This document shows, piece after piece, positions 58,001-64,000 of a stretch of DNA of 64,000 nucleotides. The position numbers were made by a program, and so were the translations under genes. Below the pieces are notes generated by a model that was given only the letters and a program-made list of their open reading frames with translations, was not told the DNA's origin and did not search any database. This DNA comes from Tipula vernalis (taxonomy: Eukaryota; Arthropoda; Insecta; Diptera; Tipulidae): contig OY282558.1 in NCBI GenBank assembly GCA_958295665.1, positions 182,134,015 to 182,198,014 of the forward strand, in the 5' to 3' direction. The first letter of the stretch is position 1. Each line of letters begins with the position of its first letter.

Positions 58001-58979
58001 TGGCTGTTAACCAGCTATCCGTTAGTGTAAACAGGTAAGAACACAATAGTTTGAATAGGTAGCGAGCGTGTAGGTGCATTTTAAAATAATACTCAATTTA
58101 ATTATATTTGGCACAGTTACGAATGTTTTGGTTTACTTGGCGTAAACGGTGCTGGTAAAACGTCAACATTTAAAATGTTAACGGGTGATGAAAACATTTC
58201 GTATGGCGAAGCATATGTCAGAGGAATTAGCTTAAAAAATAATATGAATCGAGTTCATCAAGTGATTGGATACTGTCCTCAATTCGATGCCCTTATTGAT
58301 GATTTAACGGGGCGAGAAACTTTACGTATTTTTTGTTTGCTTCGCGGTGTTCCAAAGAGCGATATACGAAATGTTTCAGGTAAACTTGCTAATGGGCTCA
58401 ATTTTATGCAACACATTGATAAAAAGGTGAAAGAATATAGCGGTGGAAATAAACGAAAATTAAGTACAGCTGTTGCATTGATCGGTAATCCAGTAGTAGT
58501 ATATTTAGATGAGCCCACAACTGGCATGGATCCTGGTGCTAAACGACAACTTTGGGATATGATTTGTAAAATTCGGGATGCAGGGAAATCTATTATTTTA
58601 ACATCGCATAGTATGGAAGAGTGTGAAGCGCTCTGTACAAAATTAGCTATTATGGTGAACGGTGAATTTAAGTGTATTGGTTCTACACAATATTTAAAAA
58701 ATAAATTCTCAAAAGGTAAATTATTAACGCAATTATTTATTTTAATAATATTGTAGAACCAAATTATTGTTTTATTTGCAGGCTACCTTCTTACAATTAA
58801 AATTAAAAAAACGTCTTTTGGAGGAACTGAAAGGTATGTTATTTTAAATTAAATAATTTAGAGGGACGATAGTACTTAGTAAAATTTAATTGATTTAATT
58901 TATATTTTATAATCAGTTTCCAACAAGATAATACCGTTTTTGGTGAAATAATCAATGAAATGTCAGATAATGATGAAAG
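36810..58979 (+). CDS. ABC transporter subfamily A (ABCA3-like), 11 coding exons, 3' end not in window
   Basis: Full-size ABCA transporter, a membrane ATPase that moves lipids in characterised relatives; the substrate here is unknown. Coding exons: 36810-37018, 53762-53963, 54026-54695, 54761-56248, 56307-56416, 56476-56949, 57015-57630, 57707-58034, 58117-58715, 58782-58833, 58917-58979. All junctions are GT-AG and keep one frame, giving about 1,603 codons without a stop. Layout: first membrane helix at residues 25-47, extracellular loop, helices encoded in exons 3-4, first nucleotide-binding domain (GHNGAGKTTT near residue 549, LSGGMKRKLS, VVLCDEPTSGMD), second membrane half (exons 6-8), second nucleotide-binding domain (GVNGAGKTST near residue 1374, YSGGNKRKLS, VVYLDEPTTGMD). 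ABCA3-class proteins are about 1,700 residues, so a short C-terminal part is missing. The gene looks intact and under constraint. Confidence 0.93.
37100..38350. other. Unassigned part of intron 1
   Basis: AT-rich. Between 38090 and 38350 degraded minus-strand frames (for example LGAQLASLWGFKNYNNTARAA) continue the ORF at 38357-38749. Nothing else recognised. Confidence 0.4.
38357..38749 (-). pseudogene. Fragment of an unclassified arthropod mobile-element-like ORF
   Basis: Minus-strand frame of 130 codons starting MTKPVKPNYFKLFF. An acidic linker (residues 37-55) is followed by FTQNDLNNLIRRYALVSEKL and a block ending REREKKFRKHFTKDKKLHWC. I recall this L-T-Q-x-D-L-N-x-L-(V/I)-R block, followed by NLL and a YR..R..(F/Y)(F/Y)(S/T)KD segment, from multi-copy uncharacterised proteins of arthropods; their element type is unknown to me. 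The stop at 38357 is probably premature, because related text continues to about 38100 in other frames. Confidence 0.55.
39045..39850 (+). pseudogene. R1-like LINE fragment, endonuclease and reverse transcriptase
   Basis: 39045-39362 reads VIASVYLPYD, then LLIGCDANAHHTMWGSTNLN and VELEILNKSCEPTFVNFARW: the endonuclease domain of R1/LOA-type LINEs with its catalytic Asp and His. After a gap with frameshifts, 39615-39850 reads VRVPKGCPQRGVLSLLFSL and VQSYADDFVITVAGK, the catalytic YADD box, then EWFVNKGLQVN. The reverse transcriptase N-terminal half is deleted. Confidence 0.85.
39908..40050. repeat. AT-rich repeat related to the arms at 7.6-7.8 kb
   Basis: CTTTTACAAATCAAATTAAA followed by CATTTTGCC, and CCTTTTACAGATCAAG, resemble AAATTAAACGCCCAACCTTTTCC-type blocks at 7630-7680, with partial inverse copies just after (GATTAGAAAAGTTTG, GATTGCAAAAGTTTG). 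Probably a short member of the same family. Confidence 0.45.
40060..40980. other. Unassigned part of intron 1
   Basis: AT-rich with Phe/Ser-type low-complexity frames. GTGGCGTAGCTAC in inverse near 40955-40970 resembles a DNA transposon terminus and may mark what truncated the adjoining LTR. Confidence 0.3.
41080..42464 (-). pseudogene. Provirus env remnant, split by a MITE
   Basis: Starts at 42464 with TPTVTLTQGTGRNFKLIHII and NLTDYEEIIN, a conserved early segment of insect errantivirus Env. After the MITE at 41610-41893 it resumes with DPLEYNELLVNQNEMFGIIR and a cysteine-containing stretch, then near 41130-41220 a C-terminal anchor (FGITSIIFIIILVLLIKT) before a stop just upstream of the polypurine tract. 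Env proteins of this group are type I membrane fusion proteins. Several stops and shifts show that this copy is dead. Confidence 0.75.
41610..41893. mobile_element. 284-bp foldback MITE inserted in env
   Basis: The left end reads GGGGTCTATTACGAAATTTT then TCGACTTCGAATTTTTACGA and TATCGAAAAAATTCG. The inverse of the right end reads GGGGCCTATTATGAAATTTT then TCGATTTCGGATTTTTACGA and TATCGAAAAAATCCG. The arms pair over about 60 bp and again at TATTATGAAA. CAG flanks both sides (41607-41609 and 41894-41896). The GGG start and 3-bp duplication suggest a PIF/Harbinger-type MITE. Confidence 0.85.
42506..43620 (-). pseudogene. Provirus integrase remnant
   Basis: Part of the core is seen near 43150-43260 (VELQETPVPTYPTEVLHMDI, with the first catalytic Asp). 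The C-terminal segment 42506-42820 reads NYQSLVDFKDQVNEDVAEKF and AKRHKPRKYKPGETIYTI, the tail of errantivirus-type integrases. Stops separate the parts. Confidence 0.7.
43740..44330 (-). pseudogene. Provirus reverse transcriptase remnant
   Basis: Reads SPIWVVEKKSGW and RIVIDFKRIKAITVS in the fingers, then 43814-44071 with LFTNIDLTSGFHQIRMKEKD and RLPFGLKNAPAIFQRMI, and after a shift YIDDNIIFG near 43840-43865. RNase H is not clearly readable. Confidence 0.85.
44330..44530 (-). pseudogene. Provirus protease remnant
   Basis: One frame reads LKFLIGTRANQNFIKPELAE. The family has D-T-G-A at the active site; here Asp is Gly and Gly is Arg (GTRA), so it is inactive. It runs towards the reverse transcriptase with further stops. 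Confidence 0.6.
44597..45321 (-). pseudogene. Provirus gag remnant
   Basis: An ATG near 45321 (minus) starts MRQFDQIQDTLTKLTEALN. After several disruptions the clearest block is 44597-44842, reading MDVFIKGLNGELLRMLIIQK then PTTLPKAYGFCLEIQN, the C-terminal capsid signature of 297/17.6-type Gag. No zinc knuckle is seen, as usual for this group. Confidence 0.75.
45419..46250 (-). repeat. Provirus 5' LTR, with a dispersed repeat inside
   Basis: The start (minus strand) shares ATAATTGCAACTCAACATAA and ATTACAAAC with the 3' LTR start at 40990-41037. The end ...AAATAAAGACCTTTG abuts the TGGCGA primer site. About 400 bp of it (45705-46110) belong to a dispersed repeat, so the native LTR is shorter than the interval. 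Confidence 0.6.
45705..46110. repeat. Dispersed repeat, copy B
   Basis: Longer copy of the family seen at 11395-11610. It ends with a run of CAGACAGACTGACAGACAGA and a GACTCAGGGGACCTCAAAAC tail. A similar GACATCCAGA-rich tail lies at 16240-16330. Confidence 0.6.
46617..46876 (-). repeat. gypsy-3 3' LTR, first part
   Basis: Matches 51531-51796 almost base for base up to ATGAGTATCGTATAT, where a foreign insert begins. The match resumes at 48277. Confidence 0.88.
46877..48276 (-). mobile_element. Insect transposon of unknown class nested in the LTR
   Basis: About 1.4 kb inserted between LTR positions that are adjacent in the other LTR. Its right side (48045-48276) is AT-rich with repeated ATCGGTTTTTGC blocks (near 48065 and 48250) and ends TGCATTTAGACCCCTCAT. 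The left side is cut within the coding region, so the element is probably truncated. No matching inverted terminus or clean target duplication is visible. Confidence 0.7.
46878..47884 (-). pseudogene. Spliced insect transposon-like gene of unknown function
   Basis: Exon 1 (47781-47884) starts MESVTQNIEPETARNARKKS and ends at a consensus donor AG|GTAAGT. The intron is 47693-47780, with a TTGTTTTAG acceptor. Exon 2 starts at 47692 and reads YKPKSLPEFPTCKHVAG. Later blocks are GGDHTSHKQ, SLQCTESHYCRSQTQRKYLS and, after a single frameshift in a T7 run near 47122, EYNIGFGSPLTDACSTCLRF and VMIFSFDCEKN. I recall such ESHY...CSTC proteins as multi-copy uncharacterised genes in many insect genomes, probably transposon-encoded. 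The 3' part is missing: the frame runs into LTR sequence. Confidence 0.65.
48277..48355 (-). repeat. gypsy-3 3' LTR, second part
   Basis: GTCTTCTCTCTATG, GTCTATGATTTTTGTTCTA and TTCAGGGTTGTCC match 51797-51883. It ends at the junction with the truncated reverse transcriptase. Confidence 0.85.
48360..49176 (-). pseudogene. gypsy-3 reverse transcriptase, truncated
   Basis: 49176-48709 is open and reads MCIDYRRLNERTRRDRLPLR, VLDLASGYYQIP, RMPFGLANAPAACQRLM and the catalytic YIDD in VVYIDDIIVPSRT. After frameshifts the thumb follows (FLGYEV, EVRQFVGLAIYFRKF, LTRLTQKHIDFEWTDEQ). It stops at the LTR junction. No RNase H or integrase. Confidence 0.88.
49353..49880 (-). pseudogene. gypsy-3 protease and linker
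   Basis: The active-site block ALVDSGSEGSMI is read near 49830-49865 and is intact, followed by a stop. The frame 49353-49715 then carries VLLGQNLINQPKIKL and an acidic linker to the reverse transcriptase. Confidence 0.75.
49971..50186 (-). pseudogene. gypsy-3 gag zinc knuckle
   Basis: Open stretch with VQCYNCHEYGHIALNCPKP, an intact CX2CX4HX4C nucleic-acid-binding knuckle. It is preceded by Lys-rich sequence and separated from the capsid part by stops. Confidence 0.8.
50330..51213 (-). pseudogene. gypsy-3 gag with SAP-like motif
   Basis: Starts at 51213 as MSNEVIKKRKLSRLKRATDS. Residues about 30-57 (YTLNQLQEECKRRSLSMEGD then ETTLMKRL) fit the SAP motif, a short two-helix DNA-binding fold. 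A charged region with an RERNPLEREKR-type coiled segment follows, then the capsid part (SEEWVSKINSLIQLYEIDER, SSATLWY). A frameshift near 50500 breaks it, and it continues in another frame to 50330 (DKLRRKFRSRGHNYIDYLYE). Confidence 0.78.
51516..51528 (-). promoter_or_regulatory. gypsy-3 primer binding site, tRNA-Leu type
   Basis: TCAGAATTGGGAT on the minus strand, 2 bp inside the LTR end. One substitution from the gypsy-1 site. Confidence 0.55.
51531..51884 (-). repeat. gypsy-3 5' LTR
   Basis: Plus-strand text starts TGTAACACTAATTGGGGCCC and is nearly identical to 46617-46876 and 48277-48355. The outer limit near 51884 is the end of similarity to the other LTR, which is itself truncated there, so the true LTR may extend further. 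Confidence 0.85.
51949..52524. mobile_element. 576-bp MITE with 35-bp inverted termini
   Basis: The left end starts GTGTTCAATCGGGCAAAAAT and continues GATAAAAAATATCAT. The inverse of the right end is the same over about 35 bp. Each terminus also contains its own short palindrome (ATAAAAAATATCAT-ATATTTTTTAT). An internal partial terminus (TTGTTCAATCGGG) lies near 52431. Non-coding. It starts 65 bp after the gypsy-3 LTR. Confidence 0.85.
52530..53760. other. Unassigned end of intron 1
   Basis: AT-rich. TTTCATAATAGACCTCC at about 52668 resembles the terminus of the MITE at 41610-41893, but no partner was found. Confidence 0.35.
53762..53963 (+). CDS. ABCA exon 2
   Basis: Part of the first extracellular loop (SYSPANPELYKL, YLGLSGIVELNSSAALERGI). 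Flanked by CAG acceptor and ACG|GTAAAT donor, ends in phase 0. Confidence 0.9.
54026..54695 (+). CDS. ABCA exon 3
   Basis: End of the extracellular loop, then membrane helices (SFVSLIILLSFVYPCINLV, LISISLIVILIKI, NWFVVWVLLFVYSI) and the EKEKQLKEAMKIMGL segment typical of ABCA cytosolic loops. Confidence 0.93.
54761..56248 (+). CDS. ABCA exon 4, first nucleotide-binding domain
   Basis: Completes the first membrane half and carries nucleotide-binding domain 1: Walker A GHNGAGKTTT, Q-loop CPQHNILFDELT, signature LSGGMKRKLS, Walker B VVLCDEPTSGMD and switch His in STHFMDEAD. All key residues are present. Confidence 0.97.
56307..56416 (+). CDS. ABCA exon 5
   Basis: Linker into the second half (QIVAMFEKKCCYTIRNWLLM), between introns of 58 and 59 bp. 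Exact frame continuity supports it. Confidence 0.85.
56476..56949 (+). CDS. ABCA exon 6
   Basis: Helix IIIPVAFLIMTILIV and the second large extracellular loop. Donor AGG|GTAAAA. Confidence 0.9.
57015..57630 (+). CDS. ABCA exon 7
   Basis: Membrane helices of the second half (FALSFVSAFYVLFYIKERVNR, FTFVVTSIFALITLIIF, GFLPVTYLMSMLF). The KERVNRAKLLQFVSGV segment is a typical ABCA motif. Confidence 0.93.
57707..58034 (+). CDS. ABCA exon 8
   Basis: Last membrane helix (HIFFLLLVGTVSFIILLIIEL) and the start of the second nucleotide-binding domain (LVLQSMTKFYKNFVAVNQLS). Confidence 0.92.
58117..58715 (+). CDS. ABCA exon 9, second nucleotide-binding domain
   Basis: Walker A GVNGAGKTST, Q-loop CPQFDALIDDLTG, signature YSGGNKRKLS, Walker B VVYLDEPTTGMD and switch TSHSMEECEAL, all intact. 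Confidence 0.96.
58782..58833 (+). CDS. ABCA exon 10
   Basis: Short exon giving GYLLTIKIKKTSFGGTER. Continues FSKG from exon 9 as expected for the tail of the second nucleotide-binding domain. Donor AAG|GTATGT. Confidence 0.8.
58917..58979 (+). CDS. ABCA exon 11, tentative
   Basis: FQQDNTVFGEIINEMSDNDE in the correct phase, acceptor TTATAATCAG, donor AAAG|GTTAGA (weaker). No later exon was found up to 64000, so a long intron or a different end is implied. Confidence 0.6.
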
Positions 58980-59339
58980 GTTAGAAGTTTGGTATTAATT
59001 TTATAATATTTTGCACAATTGCTGATCTTAGCTTGCTGCTTAATAAATTTAGAATTTTTGGCACTTCACTTCTAAATGATAAAATTAGCATACGGTTGTT
59101 AGCGGACACTTACCGGACGAATGTATACTCTTAAATGGACTGCTTAATCTTATTTCTTCTGGATATTTTGTTTGCTAAATTTGAATTGCGACCTTCTCAT
59201 ACAACGGACCTAAATCTAGCAACCCTGTAATATTTCGAAATTTATTAGTAGTATTTTTTACTGAAGATGTTACGAGTACAACGCATATAGCAGTCATCGT
59301 AGGTCGAATTTTTGAAATTTTTGATTTCCCTGCAATCTG

Positions 59340-59760
59340 TGAAGAAAGCTTTACTCAATTTGGACACTTCCAAAAAAGGCATTGGCGTTTGTTTTGAATA
59401 ATGGTGTTACTGGCTTTTTTGTCCATCCTTTTTAATTTGAGCCTAAGACAGGAAGAATTTCCAGTGGATTGGAAAGTTTCTTATTTGCTACCGGTTTTCC
59501 AAACTATCGAGGAATTGCAATATTATGTATCAAGCATTCCAAAGTGGTTTTCGGGTTGTTTCGTCACTAGTACTCTAGCGCTATTTCAAAATAATTTAAT
59601 AAACTCCATAACTTCAAAAGTTCAAGCAAGTGTTGTTTATAAGGTTTCCCTAAAGCTCTTGACAAACTCAACCATAGATCGTTGTTAGCAAATCATCCCA
59701 GTTTAAATTGTAATGGCATTCCGTTAAATTGCAGAATGTGTACGAAAACTGAAGAATTAA
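59340..59760 (+). pseudogene. Jockey-like LINE reverse transcriptase fragment
   Basis: ILFNLSLRQEEFPVDWKVSY followed by LLPVFQ, and in another frame FPKALDKLNHRSLLANHPSL, are consecutive blocks of a Jockey-type reverse transcriptase. Frameshifts separate them. It lies just 3' of ABCA exon 11, probably in the next intron. Confidence 0.75.
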
Positions 59761-59764
59761 CTTC

Positions 59765-62115
59765 AGACTGTTCATGCTCGTACTAATCACAGATTAGCTA
59801 TTTGTTTGGACTAGTTGTCTCTTTTTAGTTTGTACGCTAATTAGTTTGCCCACGGAATTTATTAAACAATCCTTGGCGCAGCTTTTAAGAAATCGATATT
59901 TAAATTAACGCTTTAGTTTTTTGTTAGGATTGATATTACAATGGTGGAATTATTGTTCTTGATCAGCTTTGGCTAAATGTATTTCATAATTTTAATTATC
60001 TTGCTTATTTTTGCTTCTTATTATTATTATTATTGTTTTTATTTTTCTTGTAGTTCTTTTACATCTATAATAGTTTGGTAAATATTTTGTTGATGGTTTG
60101 GTTTTTAAACCACACCAACTCTCAAATGAAATCTGAGCAACACTTCGCACTTTATTGTTAAACGGTTACTTGTGTGGAATAGCTGTAACAGATATCGATA
60201 AATATTATCACAAATTGATTTCCCAATGAAGCAAGCGAGCACCATCTTTAAGCTAACGTCTTCATCAGTTCAACCCTCTTTCCCCCTAGGATCGTTATAC
60301 GAAAGATAAACACATCTTGTTGCTGAACCATTGCTTACCGAATAATGTGTGTTATTCGTTTAATCCTCGGTGATGTCATTACTATCTGAATATTTCTATT
60401 TTGTCTCACATTATGATTACCTAAATTTAAAAAAAAAATACCCGAAGATCCAAAAGTTATCCAACTTCCTATTTTCATAGGTTCATAGGATATCTGTGGC
60501 ATATTAAACTTAACTTTAATTTCTTTTGGAGCCTGCCTATATTTATTTTTTTATATTTTAACGGGTTAGCTTAGGAATTGCTTACAGTAGATACTTTTCG
60601 CACATTATGCAACGACACACAGCATTACTATTACAAAAAACAAAGAAACGAATAAGGAGAGAGCGCAGGCATACATTCATAAAGCTCCTTTCGAACGCTC
60701 CTTTCGTAAGAAATGAAATCTAGGGCAGAGAAGATGTTACAATCCGAAATGATTCGGTATACCCGGTTTTAAACTCGGACTCTGCGGAATTAAAATCATA
60801 TTTGCATCATCGCCAATAACCTAAAAAGCTTCCAATAATACCTTGTTTATTTGATCGACCGATGCAAATTATTAGTTATAATTAAACCGACCATATCAAC
60901 GGATTCGGAATTGCTAACACAAAAACCATCAAACTTGAAAGAATGTGTATATTTATAGCTTCTACCGCTGAAAACATACGATGAAAACTTGTTCGGGATA
61001 AATTCAACTCTATTTGTTTCAGTCAGGCATGAATGTCTGCAAAAACTTTAACAACTTTACTAGGCCTAGGAAGTCGGTCTTTCCTGGGCTAACATATAAA
61101 TGTTGATTCCATCTTTTAAAAGTGCTTTATTATCCAGAAAGTTCTCCTTCGCCATATGAGCAAAAGTTCAGAAAGATAGCGCGCTTCTAACTAGCCGGAA
61201 ACTAGCCGTTTCCTCGATATCTAGCCACCCTAAAATTTCCTAAGTTTCAGTCATTGTGTTTTCTAAATATCTACGAAGAGATGCTTCTTTGAAAAGAGTC
61301 GGCCATTTTTCACTCGTGCTTTTGCCAATCGAAGATGATAATACTATCACCCGCCACAACGATTTCAGCGTTTGGTGAATTCAGCAGCATTTGCTCATTT
61401 TATATTTCCGCTTCATTAAAGATCACAAAAAAAGGGTGTGTTTCGAGACTTAAATTACAACCCATAATACCGATGGCCGGATAGTTACCCGAGTCCAAAA
61501 GTTGGCTTTCGGTGAGCAGAAGAATAGCCCGTTTAGTGAGAGCGAGCCATACGGTGCTGGTTTAGTGAGAGCGAGCCATACGGAAATTTTTCCAAAGCGT
61601 TGGATCAGAAAACTCCAATATTCACGTGCACTAATTAATTGTGTAATTTTGTTACCACATCTCTAATATTCTAATTAACACAATTTAAGAGAATTTTATT
61701 AAAAACTGGATCAGTTAGAAAAAAACTAGCATAATAAAAACAAAGGTAAAGCCAAACAATTGAAAATAAAACCTGTGTTGCACTATCATGTGTACGACGG
61801 ATAGAAGACGACTGATTAGACCCAGATATGTGAATAAATTTGAAACATCCGAAAAATAAAACGATAAGTCAAAAACATTGTTTTTCAGGTGTAATCTTTG
61901 AAGTTTGCAATTATGAAGGAATACGGCGAATGAACCTTTTTAAGTTTTCCTATTCGGGCGTGGTAAGCGGTCAAATCAAAGTTATAACTTTGCTATCGAT
62001 GGTGACAGCCCTGTCGATTATATTGAAAATTATTTGTCTTCTCCAAATTCTCGCGAAAATTATTTATCTTCACCTAAGTCGCACGTTTCTACCCAAAAAG
62101 TCGATAAATTCTTCA
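59765..62115. other. Unassigned region
   Basis: AT-rich with no coding product that I recognise. A 24-bp direct repeat starting GTTTAGTGAGAGCGAGCCAT occurs at 61531 and 61560. Confidence 0.35.
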
Positions 62116-62119
62116 CAAA

Positions 62120-62475
62120 CTATTTGTGACTTACAGTAGTTGGTATAAAAACCAACCCCTTTGATGTTAAAAACGTTATATGCTTCCAACAATCCGCTTC
62201 GTAAGGTTTTATTTTATCTAGGAATTTGTTCCACCTTACGGTTTATAAACCTTTCAAACGGAATAATGGTTTTAATAGTGGATTCATTTAGTCAGGATTT
62301 TAAATAGTCCCACAAATAATGAGATGCTGAAAAGTCCGGCGACAATGGAGTGCAATTATCATGATGGATCAAAAACACGCAGTTCTTTTCTAGGAATTGC
62401 AAAGTCTTCTTAAAAGCGTGCGCCGGTGCGGTATCTTGATAGAACATCCAGTCTTCACCTGAGTCCAAACGATTT
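62120..62475 (-). pseudogene. Tc1-like transposase C-terminal fragment
   Basis: Minus-strand frame reads WMFYQDTAPAHAFKKTLQFL near 62390-62445 (second catalytic Asp block), then LSPDFSASHYLWDYLKS (third block, its Asp lost) and a degraded C-terminus to about 62150. No termini found. Confidence 0.75.
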
Positions 62476-62479
62476 TCCC

Positions 62480-64000
62480 ATGATTTAAATGATTTTTAAC
62501 CTTAAAAAAAACAATTAAAGTATACTAAAATATTTGTTTTTATTATTCTATTTAAAAATTTCAATTTATGTATAAATAAAGCTAACAAAAAAATTTGGAA
62601 TCCGTGTTTGTTGCCTGGCGAGATGATTGAAAAATTATTAATTTTATACATCCCTCGCAGATCGAAACTGAATTTCTCCTCTTCGTAAAAAATTTATATA
62701 TCTGGAAAATATCAGAATAACTTAATGTTTGAATTTACCAGGGAACTTTGACTTATCAATAAATTGACTTTTAATCTGGCGCTTATTGGCTACTCAAAGT
62801 AATTGTCATACGCTAATTTCTGCTGTAAAATATGACTTATCACTCGTCGCCCACTAAAGATTTATAAATAGATGCTACGGCAAAGTAATTTGGGGAAAGG
62901 AGTTTTAATCTTGGTTTTATAGTTGACTGTGATTGTTAGTACCAACTTTTGGATTTACTTGGGAGAGCCATGTAAGCATTCAGCCACCTCGCACTGTGAG
63001 TTAAAAGATACGTTGTGCTTAGTCATATTCTGGCTCTTAAATAATCTGATAATACTGCCGGTCGGTACGCGATACAAACTATCTGGGCTCATTGCTCTCC
63101 CTCCTAGATGTTTTCTACATAGCTTGTACTTCTGCTAGGAAGATGGTAGCATTGGTACCCAAGGACTTCGAGAGGCAGTCCCATTCCCTTATATCCCTAC
63201 TCCTGCCTCGTCTTCCGTTTTGATTTTACTGCTAAGAGTTGCTGGGAATGGAAAGTGGCCTTTAGGTCACCTAGCTTTACTACAGCAAGACTGATTAATC
63301 TATCAGCCATTCATCCATCGGCATATGCTGTTCCATCTTAGATTAGGGTTTTTTGTCAAGGATTTCTCCTTTAGCGCCTTACTTTAGCCTGTACCAAATT
63401 TGCCAAATAGCTTCAGCTGCCAGTGGTTGCCACAAGGAGGCAGCCCGTCCACTTATGAATCGTAACCAGGTTACCCCTTACACAGTTGTACACATCACGC
63501 AGCTGCCTAATACATGACCAGAACAGCTTACGTGATGCGCATCCTACTGGAAGGTTACGGAGCTGGTACATTAATCTACTCAACTTTGGTTCCCCTCCAA
63601 TAGACGCCAAACCAAGCTCACAAATAACAAAAAAAATAACAATCACAAAATATTTAAAGATGGCGGATTTATGAGACCCGTTTTCATTTGCAGATATAAT
63701 AACGAACCATATAAGCATAAAGAATTTGTTTAATTAAACAAATTTTTCAATTCCAGTTTAGTAGAAACTATCTATAAAAATAATTTAAATATTTTCTACG
63801 AATTTCTAAATAAAATCAGTCGGTTATCTTCTTGTTATTATGAAATGCGCGTCTTTTTTTCTAATTGGATTATCTATTATTTCTTCAGGTGTATCTGTTG
63901 TAAATCTTACCAGTTTGTCTGCTTTTATATTACCCAAGATCCACATATGACCTGTTGCTGTTATCCTCTGTATAATGATTGATAAATTATCCTTTTCTAT
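62480..64000. other. Unassigned end region with a GC-richer segment
   Basis: 63100-63620 is visibly richer in G and C than its surroundings and has an open minus-strand stretch (63413-63718) with no recognisable product. No ABCA 3' exon was found here. Confidence 0.35.

Noticed and set aside
36810..58979. Two separate genes (exon 1 alone and exons 2-11)
   Set aside because: Splice phases match across the 16.7-kb gap and the exon 1 peptide is the expected ABCA N-terminus, so one gene is the simpler reading.

Overview
The window is strongly AT-rich eukaryotic DNA. It carries part of one host gene, an ABC subfamily A (ABCA) lipid-type transporter on the + strand, inside a dense bed of nested, decayed transposable elements and tandem repeats. 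Short canonical introns (58-83 bp), mariner and pogo elements, an env-bearing Ty3/gypsy element of the errantivirus type and an R1-like LINE point to an insect. A fly is my best guess, but the order is inferred, not shown.

Region by region. 0.7-4.1 kb: broken LINE (endonuclease plus reverse transcriptase) split by about 1.5 kb of unrecognised sequence. 5.7-7.6 kb: antisense Jockey-like LINE split by a 233-bp MITE and by a second insert with a T24 tract. 7.7-8.7 kb: element with long AT-rich inverted arms. 8.95-9.5 kb: foldback element built of a 17-bp tandem repeat facing its own inverted copy. 10.4 kb: mariner fragment. 13.2, 15.0-15.9 and 16.4-17.2 kb: a 108-bp repeat family. 17.4-18.25 kb: 5'-truncated mariner transposase with its D,D34D residues. 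19.7-20.6 kb: 177-bp satellite. 20.9-25.9 kb: complete but decayed Ty3/gypsy element (gypsy-1) with two LTRs and a CATT target duplication. 29.0-31.5 kb: a second mariner fragment and a gypsy fragment (gypsy-2). 31.8-33.0 kb: two MITEs and an errantivirus-type gag-protease fragment. 33.1-36.0 kb: pogo-like transposon whose transposase is broken by a Tigger-like fragment (in its flank) and a 124-bp satellite (in its catalytic core).

The ABCA gene starts at 36810. Exon 1 is separated from exon 2 (53762) by a 16.7-kb intron. That intron holds an unclassified insect ORF, an R1-like LINE, an antisense env-bearing provirus (41.0-46.25 kb) and an antisense gypsy deletion derivative (gypsy-3, 46.6-51.9 kb). 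One LTR of gypsy-3 was hit by a transposon encoding a spliced insect protein of unknown function. Exons 2-11 (53762-58979) are compact and intact and encode both nucleotide-binding domains. About the last 100 codons are not found before the window ends. 59-64 kb holds a LINE fragment, a Tc1-like fragment and unassigned DNA.

No tRNA, rRNA, CRISPR or bacterial-type operon is present. Apart from ABCA, every coding signal I recognise belongs to a mobile element, and nearly all are visibly broken.
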